A stretch of 64,000 nt of DNA. Source: UBA6168 sp041741095. Its GTDB lineage: Bacteria; Bacteroidota; Bacteroidia; Chitinophagales; Saprospiraceae. The stretch is taken from the NCBI GenBank assembly GCA_041741095.1, contig JBGSKQ010000135.1, positions 186,001 to 250,000 on the forward strand, given 5' to 3'. Under the pieces are notes generated by a model that saw only the letters and a list, made by a program, of their open reading frames with translations, had not been told where the DNA came from and did no database searches. This document shows, piece by piece, positions 35,536 to 43,523 of the stretch. The number at the start of each line of letters is the position of its first letter. Position 1 is the stretch's first letter. Position numbers and translations under genes: made by a program.

Positions 35536-37500
35536 ATGGAACTAAAAATAACAATGATGTACCCCAATGTTGCAAGCATCTTTCTTTTCACTTTCCTTGC
35601 CCCTTTGAGCCTGTCAGGCCAATACAAACCAAGCATTGAGGTAGAATCGTACCAGTTCAACGATGCCGACAACGTCATTGAATTGTTCGTTAAAGCGATG
35701 GACAACGGCAAAAGTTTAAAGTTGAGCAACAAGGATATATACTTTTTTGAAAAATACGAGAATGGTGAGGATGTGCCTTTGGCCATTTATGAAATAATAC
35801 CGGAGGAAAAAGAAGCCGAAACTGCCTCAGAAACAAAGGACAAATTTTCGGTGCTTTTCCTTTCTGGCTTGAACCGGGAGGGTTTCCCGAATTTTAACGA
35901 ACAAAGAAACAACCTTGTCACGTCGTTTATCGAAAATATTAACCTTCCAAATAACACCGAGTACTTCATGGCGGCTTATGGGGATGTAGTGTACCCTCCC
36001 AAGCCTTTAAAAACGTTTAACCTGAACATTTTTGAAAATGAGCTATCCGACTATTTGAAGGTCAATAAAAATGCTGATTTTTTTAAATCTCTGATTGAAG
36101 CGGTCAGGTTTATGGAATCCAGGCGGGATTCTTCGGTGCGCCAGGTCATCATACTCCTGACAGATGGTACAAACTTCCCCAACGTTGAACAATACAACAA
36201 CCGCAACGAAATACCCTACGACACAGCCGACCTTAAGTACCTCTTGGGCAATCTGGGCGATGAGTTTATGATTTTCCCTCTCGGAATAGGCCAGACCGCC
36301 GATGCGGGAATTTTTCAATTGATAACCAATGCCACCTCCAACAAGCAAGATACATTCAGCACGTCGGGTGAACTGCCTCAACAACTGGAAAAGATGCTGT
36401 TCACCAAGCGGGATTTGTTGTATAACAATATCATACGCCTCGAGCCAAACCCCCAGCACAGGGTTTATAAGGGAGAAAAGCGCTTGATTAGCATAAAAGG
36501 GAATTATGGTGAAACCATTTTCGACATGTCGGGCATTGGATCGCCCGAAAGGCCCGACACAACCCTGCTGGACAAAGACTACGCTTCCTGGCATGCATGG
36601 CTTCTGCGATTTATACTAGGCATTGCCTTTGTCGGGTTGGTCTTGGGAGCGATGGTGTGGTTGGTACCATGGAACAGGAAGCGTGAATTCAACAGGCGCT
36701 ACGTTGTGCCCTATCAAGAACAAAGCGGCGTCAGGAAACGGGATCCCCTTTCCGGCGAAGTATTTCAGGCAGGTGAAATGGTAGTGGTGAAATGCCCTCG
36801 GGTCACTTCTTCGATAGCGACATGGGAATATGTGGGCAACCAATGCCCCCAGTACCCCCGTTGCCTTAGTTTCGACCCGCCCTGCGAAGGCCACGGCGCC
36901 CCCGATGCCCACGACAAGTTTACTTCAATGAAGGGCATCTTCCGTCGGCTCAATTGGCTATGGTATGGAATGGTGGGTGGCCTTTTGGCTTGGGCCGTCC
37001 TTGCTTTTATAAATGTATTTGGGTATAACGGCTATTACAATGTTGTCCAGGCACTGTTTAGGCAGAGCCTTCAAAAGGGCGGCCAGTTAGTACAAGACCT
37101 GAATCGTTTCATAGTAAACCTATCAAATGAACTGATAATTGGCACTGCACTTGGGGCGGGCATCTGCCTTGCACTGTCCTACATAGAGGAAAAAAGCCAG
37201 CCCAGGCGTTTCTCCTGGGTGAGGGTCATGGTGCGTACTCTGGCGGGCATCGTTGTTTCTCTTTTGGTTTTCCTGGTCGGTTTTTACTTGCAGTACAATG
37301 GCATCATTGACAACAGGATAATGGCAGGCCTGTTGACCTGGGCCTTATTTGGTCTTGCAGTTGGGGCAATCATGTCCGTCGAGTCCAGCATCACCCTTTC
37401 ACGTGGATTATTGGGGGGGGCTGGCAGCATCCCTGGCCGGTTATGTGGTTTATTTGCTCCTGCTCGAAAATGTTTTTGTGGACGACTACCCTTTGGCTAA
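35536..37500 (+). CDS. VWA - RING-like - multi-TM protein, N-terminal part of a frameshifted gene
   Basis: 654 residues in this frame. Signal peptide at 1-28; a VWA domain at about 100-290 (KFSVLFLSG, VRQVIILLTDGTNFP), with the first MIDAS motif degenerate; TM1 at about 355-377. A cytosolic segment then shows spaced Cys in a RING/treble-clef-like order (RDPLSGEVFQAGEMVVVKC; C420, C437, C443, C450 with WEYVGNQCP between). At least four more TM helices follow from 474. The reading frame is lost at the G-run at 37413-37420; removing one G joins it in frame to the FHA-coding part. With E1, E2, Ubl and JAMM genes upstream, an E3-like role is tempting. The RING assignment rests on pattern only. Confidence 0.7.
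   Translation: MELKITMMYPNVASIFLFTFLAPLSLSGQYKPSIEVESYQFNDADNVIELFVKAMDNGKSLKLSNKDIYFFEKYENGEDVPLAIYEIIPEEKEAETASETKDKFSVLFLSGLNREGFPNFNEQRNNLVTSFIENINLPNNTEYFMAAYGDVVYPPKPLKTFNLNIFENELSDYLKVNKNADFFKSLIEAVRFMESRRDSSVRQVIILLTDGTNFPNVEQYNNRNEIPYDTADLKYLLGNLGDEFMIFPLGIGQTADAGIFQLITNATSNKQDTFSTSGELPQQLEKMLFTKRDLLYNNIIRLEPNPQHRVYKGEKRLISIKGNYGETIFDMSGIGSPERPDTTLLDKDYASWHAWLLRFILGIAFVGLVLGAMVWLVPWNRKREFNRRYVVPYQEQSGVRKRDPLSGEVFQAGEMVVVKCPRVTSSIATWEYVGNQCPQYPRCLSFDPPCEGHGAPDAHDKFTSMKGIFRRLNWLWYGMVGGLLAWAVLAFINVFGYNGYYNVVQALFRQSLQKGGQLVQDLNRFIVNLSNELIIGTALGAGICLALSYIEEKSQPRRFSWVRVMVRTLAGIVVSLLVFLVGFYLQYNGIIDNRIMAGLLTWALFGLAVGAIMSVESSITLSRGLLGGAGSIPGRLCGLFAPARKCFCGRLPFG
37413..37420 (+). repeat. Eight-G homopolymer at the frameshift
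   Basis: A run of eight G in TTATTGGGGGGGGCTGG. With seven G the VWA frame continues into the FHA frame as RGLLGGLAASLAGYVV. It could be a sequencing error, a phase-variable tract or a transcriptional slippage site. Confidence 0.75.
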
Positions 37501-37993
37501 GTTGATCAGCCTGATTACGCTCGGTGGCATATTTGGGTTAATATTAGTCACAGTGATCACCTCATTAGAAGACTTTGAACTGGAATATATATCCCCTGAA
37601 GCATTTCGGCAAACCAATCCTATCAGCAAATGGCTCAAGAAAAACATCGACGTATTCATAGGCACTGAGCAGGGAAGCTATGTTTACATCAAATGGACCG
37701 ACGACCAAGTGAAGCCCCGCCATGCCCGCATGCATTTTGAAAAAGGTGTTGTATTCCTCGAAGCCTATGCAGAAACACTGCTGAACGGGCGTCCGATGGC
37801 CCTAAAGAAAAGTACCCCCTTGAAGGATGGAGACATTTTACAGTTGGGGCGGGACAGTGTTTCCCGCATGAGGTTCAGGGAGCGCAGGAAGAGCCATTAT
37901 TCTCCGCCGTCTTCCGATAAAGGAACACCGCGCCAAAAAAGCCAGCCCCAGGATAGTGGAGACAAGATTAGGATCAAGTACAAGGATCAATGA
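37421..37993 (+). CDS. FHA-domain C-terminal part of the VWA/RING-like protein
   Basis: This frame is homologous in layout to a continuation of the preceding gene: two more membrane helices (SLAGYVVYLLLLENVFV; LISLITLGGIFGLILVTVI) and then a cytosolic FHA domain. The FHA features are GTEQGSYVYIKW, the phosphopeptide-binding PRHARM, a LLNGRP turn and LKDGDILQLGRDSV. The upstream ATG at 37349 in this frame lies over the end of the other coding frame and is probably not a true start. If the parts are joined, the topology works out as VWA outside, RING-like and FHA inside. FHA domains bind phosphothreonine, so a kinase partner would be expected elsewhere. Confidence 0.7.
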   Translation: MAASLAGYVVYLLLLENVFVDDYPLAKLISLITLGGIFGLILVTVITSLEDFELEYISPEAFRQTNPISKWLKKNIDVFIGTEQGSYVYIKWTDDQVKPRHARMHFEKGVVFLEAYAETLLNGRPMALKKSTPLKDGDILQLGRDSVSRMRFRERRKSHYSPPSSDKGTPRQKSQPQDSGDKIRIKYKDQ

Positions 37994-38088
37994 ATTTAAT
38001 ACCATATTAGCTAAATCCCCGATCCTTCAACTGCACCACTTGATATTACTTTTTGCAAAAATCATTTTCTAAAATAAACAAGTCAAAA

Positions 38089-39981
38089 ATGAACAGTCTT
38101 TGCCCAAAAGAAGCTCAGTTCAGGCTGGCAAACTTGAGGGGAGTGAGTTTAATGTATTTAACCATTCTGTTGTCCCCCATTGTTTCTATCGCACAACCGA
38201 CCATAGCGACGCAGCCCACCGGCCAAGTAATTAACTGCGAAGGCGGCACCATTACTTATTCCGTGGAGGCGGTGCCTGAGCCTAATCTTGTATTTGTGTG
38301 GCGATACCAGGCCGACACTTCCCTCCCCTCGCAAAGCGCCAATTTGTTGGGCAATATCCTCACTATTGACTCTGTCTCCAGTTTTACAATCCCCGTTTTA
38401 GGCACTAACCACTCTGGCTGGTATTTTGTGTGCGTAATCGGCAACTTAGGCTCAGTTTGCAGCGATACTTTGCAGCTTGTCGTTTTGCCAAAACCCATGG
38501 CCAACGCCGGGAATAATATGGCGCTCAATTGTATAGAAATGGAAGTAGAGCTCAATGGATCCAGTTCCACCCAAGATACGTCCATCACCTATACCTGGCA
38601 AGATGAAGCAGGGATGGTCTTGGGCAATGATCTAAATCAGTCGGTGTCAGAGCCAGGCGAATATACCCTGACGGTATCAAACTCTTGCGGGGAAGACGTG
38701 GATATGGTGACCGTTACTGCTGAGTCAGAAATACCGTTGAATCTAAACATTACGGCCAACCATCCGGCCTTGTCGTGCCAAACCCCCCAAGTAGTTCTAA
38801 TCGCCACTACCAGTACTCCCGATGCAACAGGGGTTTGGAATGGCCCCGGCATCAATAATCAACCTGGGTTTGTGACGGCCATATCCATTCCCGGTACTTA
38901 TGTCTTTACGGCCAAGCATCCGGAAAGCCATTGTACTGATTCAATTTCTTATGTCGTAGAACAGGATCTTAGCGACTATCCTAGTGCTGACATTACCCCT
39001 CCGGGAAAACTAACCTGTGTTGTATCGCTGGTAGAACTTATTGCCAGCAACTTCCAGAACGCTTCGATATTTAATTGGTACAACCCCAACAATATGATCA
39101 TCGGCGGGGCCACAGCGGCTGCCAGCACACCGGGTATTTATCAATTTAAGATGTCAAACAACAATTGCCAACAAATCTATGATGTGGTGGTGGTGCAAGA
39201 CATCGAACCACCTACCATCGAGTTTGATCCCGAGAATGCTACTATTTGCGAAGGGGAAACCCTGATCTTAACTGCCTCTGGTGGCGATATTTATCAATGG
39301 GAAGGCAGCACTGTTAACGGACCAATGATTGAGATAACGGAACCCGATACTTATAAAGTCACAGTTACTAATAGTGGGAACGGGTGCAAAGCGTCGGCCA
39401 GTATCAGTGTATCGCAACGGCCAAAACCAGTTTTTCTCAACTCCTTTATGGATGAGTCAATCAAGGACGGGGAGTTATTGGAAATACAGGTGAGTATAAG
39501 CCCATCTTCAGCAATTGGTTTTTGGCAAATAGTCGAAACCATAAATCTGAATTTCCAAGGCAGCAGTGAGGGAGAAGGCACCTTTGAAAAAAACTTTTCT
39601 TTGGCAGACGATCGGAGTTTAGGAACAGCGGCAATTAGCTTTTATTCCGACAACCTTGGTTGTCCTGGCGATACCTTTCAAATTCACGTCGAGGTGTTAC
39701 CCGAATCTGAGGACGTATTCATCCCTGATGTTTTTACACCCAATGGCGACGGCACCAACGATTATTGGGCTATCATCCCCGCAGATGGCGTTGAATTGGA
39801 AAAAATTACGATTTTCAATTCATTGGGTGGAACAGTTGTCGAAATATCAGCGCCCCAGGAATGGGATGCAGCCGGATGCCCTGATGGCACTTATTACTAT
39901 GTAGCTATTTTCACTGGCATCCAAAGCAATGGAAAGATTGTCAAAAAAGGAGCGGTTACCATCCTCCGAACTTCCAATTGA
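38089..39981 (+). CDS. Secreted Ig/PKD-like protein with type-B T9SS C-terminal domain
   Basis: I chose the ATG at 38089; ATGs at 38053 and 38152 are also in frame. About 630 residues. Signal segment LMYLTILLSPIVSIAQ. Then several Ig/PKD-like units of ~85 residues, with an EGGTITYSVEAVP-type strand, EPGEYTLTVSNSCG, IPGTYVFTAKHPES and EPDTYKVTVTNSG. The last ~90 residues are the gliding/type-B sorting domain (VFIPDVFTPNGDGTNDYW, then YYYVAIFTG). This domain directs secretion through the type IX system. It is followed directly by a PorP/SprF gene, the common Bacteroidota pairing for SprB-like adhesins. Gap of 95 bp after the FHA part. Confidence 0.85.
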   Translation: MNSLCPKEAQFRLANLRGVSLMYLTILLSPIVSIAQPTIATQPTGQVINCEGGTITYSVEAVPEPNLVFVWRYQADTSLPSQSANLLGNILTIDSVSSFTIPVLGTNHSGWYFVCVIGNLGSVCSDTLQLVVLPKPMANAGNNMALNCIEMEVELNGSSSTQDTSITYTWQDEAGMVLGNDLNQSVSEPGEYTLTVSNSCGEDVDMVTVTAESEIPLNLNITANHPALSCQTPQVVLIATTSTPDATGVWNGPGINNQPGFVTAISIPGTYVFTAKHPESHCTDSISYVVEQDLSDYPSADITPPGKLTCVVSLVELIASNFQNASIFNWYNPNNMIIGGATAAASTPGIYQFKMSNNNCQQIYDVVVVQDIEPPTIEFDPENATICEGETLILTASGGDIYQWEGSTVNGPMIEITEPDTYKVTVTNSGNGCKASASISVSQRPKPVFLNSFMDESIKDGELLEIQVSISPSSAIGFWQIVETINLNFQGSSEGEGTFEKNFSLADDRSLGTAAISFYSDNLGCPGDTFQIHVEVLPESEDVFIPDVFTPNGDGTNDYWAIIPADGVELEKITIFNSLGGTVVEISAPQEWDAAGCPDGTYYYVAIFTGIQSNGKIVKKGAVTILRTSN

Positions 39982-40037
39982 GCTACTGTTTCCAGGCAGC
40001 AATAAAAAATATTTCTCAAAATACATCGCCTATCAAT

Positions 40038-41996
40038 ATGAAGAGATCATTTTTACTCATCACGACGATTTATTTAACTTCAATTGCCACATTTTCTTTT
40101 GGCCAGCAGACTTCCTATCTTCAAAGCTTCAGCCTGATGCCATCCATGTACAACCCAGCCGCCCAAGGCGTTGATGGCGGAGGGGTAGGCTTATCCTATC
40201 GTAACCAATTCATGGACCTGCCAAAGGAGGCAAGGCCACGGATTTTGGCATTGAATGCCGATATTTCACCCATCTTGAAATATGATAGAATTGGAGTAGG
40301 TTTTCTGTTAATGTCCGACAAGGCATCCGTCATCAACAGAAACCAAGCTACCGGTTATTTTGGCTATCATTTGTTTCCTTCAGAAAGCCGTTTCGGGTTG
40401 TCACTGGGTGCGATGGCAGGGGTATTAAATCAGCAGTTTGATTTTGAAAACAAGAAAATAAGCGATCCAAACGATTTGGTACTGCTCAGTGGCAATCTGA
40501 GCAAAACTGTTTTTGATGGTGGACTGGGCATCCTGACAAATTACCAAGCAGAGGGCGGATCCGAACTTTACTTACACGCTGTTTTGCCTCAGTTATTTAC
40601 CAGCGACATTAGTTTCAACAATTCAGCCAACAATGAATCAGCTACTTTTGACCTGCTCCCGCATTTGCTGACTGTGGCTGGTTTCCGGTTTAGAAGACAG
40701 GCTTTTGCCATCGAACCTAATTTTTGCTTCCGTTACATCATTTCGGATAAAAAACAAAAGGCGGCCAACCTCGATGTTAACCTGATACTACGTTTCTTAG
40801 AAAATGACAGACTCATGGCAGGCGCAGGTTGGAGAAGCGACAAAGGGGGGCTACACGTGATGCTGGGTGCCAAAATACTGGAAAACTTAAGTATTATTGG
40901 CTCATTTAATAGCCACCAGTCCTTGGGGGCTTCCTTCGAAACCGGCATCCATTATACTTTTGGGAAAGGGGGTTGTGGGAAAAACCTCACCCCTGAGGAA
41001 GGTACTATTAGCGCCAAAAGGATTATCGTAGAAAATGCTTACAACAATGCATTTGGCATTGCGACTAATACTTGGGACAAAATATCAATTGCCAATGCAA
41101 GTATTAAAGAAGCCGAGGCATCCAATAACTTTGATATAAAAAATGCCAAACTACAAAAGGCAGCCCAGTACCTCCAATCTGCACAAGACGCCTTAAAAAA
41201 AATCACAACAGAAGTCCGAAAATCAGAATTGGCCCTCATGGAATCAGAAAAGGCCTATTCAGGGTCAACCGCCTCCCGGAAGAAGCCATGCAATACCGAA
41301 GAAATTGATGAGGCACGGCAAAGGCATAATGAGACCAAATCAATTGAATCCAATCTGACAAGTAAGCTTTCCGTAGCCAATATGGCTTTTGACAAAGCAA
41401 AACCAATCGTAAATATGGGATTGTGGATTAAGGAAAAGGATTCTGAAAAAATTACAAATTATCTCAATCAATCCTTTTCTGAAGAAAAAAACCTGCCTGA
41501 TGGACTTACGGCATCTGCTTTTGAAAATAATGGAGGCAAACTGATGCTTTTATATGAGTTTCCCGATGAAACAGAAGAATACTTTCTTGGCAATGCCAAA
41601 CTAAGCAACACTAAGGCAGTTTTAGACCACTTTTTAAGATTAATAGGCAAATTGACGTCCGATGAAGTGAATATTACAGCCCTCAGGCTCGAAATTGATG
41701 TGCAATACAGCCAACAAGGAGCGAAGTTCAGCATCGGTAAAAGTTACGAAGGCGAGTATGGGAACAAATTTAAGATTAACTACAATTTCAATGGATTGCC
41801 CCAAGTATCCCAAGTCTTTGAACCCAACAAAACGCTTAGTTTTTGGGATTTGGCGATTTTCAAAAATTATTCTTTAAGCGATTATTTGCTAAAAAATAGT
41901 AATCTTGATTCAAATATTTTACAAACAAATATTACAGCTCCAAACCCTGGAATTGAATCTTCATTCAGAATAAAATTTATTGTACAGGTAGAATAA
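40038..41996 (+). CDS. PorP/SprF-family outer-membrane protein with long C-terminal extension
   Basis: 652 residues from the ATG at 40038 (signal peptide KRSFLLITTIYLTSIATFSFG); the open frame begins 60 nt earlier and overlaps the previous stop. Residues ~20-320 match PorP/SprF: SLMPSMYNPAAQGVDGG, GLSYRNQFMDL, ILTNYQAEGGSELYLHAVLP and VMLGAKILENLSIIGSF. These proteins help retain or export T9SS adhesins. After FGKGGCGKN the protein continues for ~330 residues: a coiled-coil part (about 340-470, KEAEASNNFDIKNAKLQKAA) and a C-terminal mixed domain (YEFPDETEEYF, NYNFNGLPQVSQVFEP). Ordinary PorP/SprF proteins end near 310-350, so this is a fusion of the adjacent adhesin's partner with an unknown module. 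Confidence 0.8.
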   Translation: MKRSFLLITTIYLTSIATFSFGQQTSYLQSFSLMPSMYNPAAQGVDGGGVGLSYRNQFMDLPKEARPRILALNADISPILKYDRIGVGFLLMSDKASVINRNQATGYFGYHLFPSESRFGLSLGAMAGVLNQQFDFENKKISDPNDLVLLSGNLSKTVFDGGLGILTNYQAEGGSELYLHAVLPQLFTSDISFNNSANNESATFDLLPHLLTVAGFRFRRQAFAIEPNFCFRYIISDKKQKAANLDVNLILRFLENDRLMAGAGWRSDKGGLHVMLGAKILENLSIIGSFNSHQSLGASFETGIHYTFGKGGCGKNLTPEEGTISAKRIIVENAYNNAFGIATNTWDKISIANASIKEAEASNNFDIKNAKLQKAAQYLQSAQDALKKITTEVRKSELALMESEKAYSGSTASRKKPCNTEEIDEARQRHNETKSIESNLTSKLSVANMAFDKAKPIVNMGLWIKEKDSEKITNYLNQSFSEEKNLPDGLTASAFENNGGKLMLLYEFPDETEEYFLGNAKLSNTKAVLDHFLRLIGKLTSDEVNITALRLEIDVQYSQQGAKFSIGKSYEGEYGNKFKINYNFNGLPQVSQVFEPNKTLSFWDLAIFKNYSLSDYLLKNSNLDSNILQTNITAPNPGIESSFRIKFIVQVE

Positions 41997-42201
41997 GTCG
42001 ATCATTCTGCTAAAAAATCTTCCCTCCTATAGAGTATAAATAACAAATTCTGAAGGGGGTAGTATAATATCTAAAGCCTTCCAATCACAGGCTCTTCATG
42101 TTTTTTGACAGTATAAATTAAAAACGAAGTTTTGTCCTGAATGAACAATTTCCTGCCCTTATGAGCTTCGGCAGCGCAACTATACAATTGCCCAAAAACA
42201 G

Positions 42202-42226
42202 AAACGGCGCTTAAAAAGCGCCATTT
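42202..42226 (-). terminator. Intrinsic terminator of mdh
   Basis: Hairpin GGCGCT-TAAAA-AGCGCC (42206-42222), extended by GAAA/TTTC with one mismatch, and followed on the minus strand by a T-rich stretch (CTGTTTTTG). It lies about 35 bp after the mdh stop. Confidence 0.7.
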
Positions 42227-42260
42227 CCTGTTTAACCTCCAAAAATTAGAGACCGCCAAA

Positions 42261-43193
42261 CTACAGGTTCATGTTGTTGAAAACATCAATGACTGTTTTG
42301 ACGGCAGCAGCGGATTCATGAAGGAGATTCATTTCTTCCATATTGAGGTGGACTTCAATAATCTGTTCGATGCCGTTTTTGCCCAATTTCACTGGCACTC
42401 CCAGGAAAATGTCGGAAAGTCCATATTGACCATCCAATTTAGCGCAAACCGGGAATACCCTTTTCTCGTCTTTTACGATGGCCTCTACCATCTGTGCAGC
42501 GGCAGCGCCGGGTGCATACCAGGCAGAAGTACCCATTAACTGTACCAATTCGCCGCCGCCGGAACGGGTACGATCAACGATTTTATTAAGGGTTTCAGTA
42601 TCCATCAATTCCGTTACAGGGATGCCCGAAACGGTCGTATAACGGGGCAGTGGCACCATCGTGTCGCCGTGGCCGCCCATCAGCAGTGCCTGAATGTCCT
42701 TCACAGAAACATCAAGTGCGGTAGCCAGGAAGGCACGGTAACGGGCCGTATCCAAAGTACCTGCCATACCAAAAACCCGCTCCGACGGCAGGCCGGAACT
42801 GCGCCATGCTGCCAGGGTCATCACGTCCAAAGGATTTGAAACGACGATGATGATCGGATTGGAGGAGTGCTTCATAATGTTCTCCGTCACCGAATTCACG
42901 ATGCGGGCGTTGGTAGAAATGAGGTCGTCACGGCTCATGCCCGGTTTCCTCGGCACGCCAGCAGTGATTACCACGATGTCGCTGCCTGCTGTCTCGGCAT
43001 AGTCTTCGCTTCCACGCAGGTAGGTGCTGTAGTAGTCAATAGGGGCCTGCTGCCAACTGTCCAGTGCCTTGCCCCTGGCGAGGTTGCCGACAATGTCAAT
43101 GACGACTACCTCTTTTACGATGTCTTTGTGGGCCAAAACATTAGCGCAGGTGGCGCCCACATTGCCTGCACCGATAACGGTTACTTTGCTCAT
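42261..43193 (-). CDS. mdh: Malate dehydrogenase
   Basis: 310 residues, the length of LDH-like bacterial malate dehydrogenases. The NAD loop G-A-G-N-V-G is near the N-terminus (VTVIGAGNVGATCAN), with DIVGNLARGKALD after strand two. The substrate-binding Arg set appears in VPRKPGMSRDDL and the SNPLDVMT region, and the catalytic His in GGHGDTMVPLPRY. The enzyme interconverts malate and oxaloacetate with NAD in the TCA cycle. It is followed by its own terminator and is unrelated to the secretion loci. Confidence 0.95.
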   Translation of the reverse strand: MSKVTVIGAGNVGATCANVLAHKDIVKEVVVIDIVGNLARGKALDSWQQAPIDYYSTYLRGSEDYAETAGSDIVVITAGVPRKPGMSRDDLISTNARIVNSVTENIMKHSSNPIIIVVSNPLDVMTLAAWRSSGLPSERVFGMAGTLDTARYRAFLATALDVSVKDIQALLMGGHGDTMVPLPRYTTVSGIPVTELMDTETLNKIVDRTRSGGGELVQLMGTSAWYAPGAAAAQMVEAIVKDEKRVFPVCAKLDGQYGLSDIFLGVPVKLGKNGIEQIIEVHLNMEEMNLLHESAAAVKTVIDVFNNMNL

Positions 43194-43523
43194 TGTAAAA
43201 TGGATTGTTTCAAAAACGGCCTAAGATAATCGTTTTGCAAAAATTGGGATACTCAGTTTCATTCCAGTTAGGGCAGCAAAGCTGACTGATCTTTGGACAT
43301 TTTTTATAAATGGGTTAAGCTGTATTTTCAATAACAACCAGTTGGTAAAAGCTGGCAATTAGCCCCCTCAAAGAGGTGCGCAAAAGTATGGATTTTCAAA
43401 ATTCTGCAAACAGGTATTTGACAGCCCCCTGACAAGGCAAAAAAAAAAATTGGCGTAACTTTGCCAACCTCGCCCGGCGAAGAATGTTACTTATCTATTC
43501 ACTTTCAACCTTCATTTCTTAAC
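43194..43523. other. Intergenic region before the M43 protease
   Basis: 330 bp with an A-run and, at 43456-43463, TAACTTTG, a match to the Bacteroidota housekeeping -7 box (TAnnTTTG). I could not place a -33 box at the usual distance. No gene seen. Confidence 0.5.
43456..43463 (+). promoter_or_regulatory. Candidate -7 box (TAnnTTTG) for the M43 protease
   Basis: TAACTTTG, 60 nt before the chosen ATG at 43524. Only the -7 element is recognisable. Confidence 0.45.

Noticed and set aside
37349..37420. ATG at 37349 as the start of an independent FHA gene
   Set aside because: These codons overlap the well-formed TM-coding frame of the VWA protein and read as an unlikely peptide; the true continuity is across the G-run.
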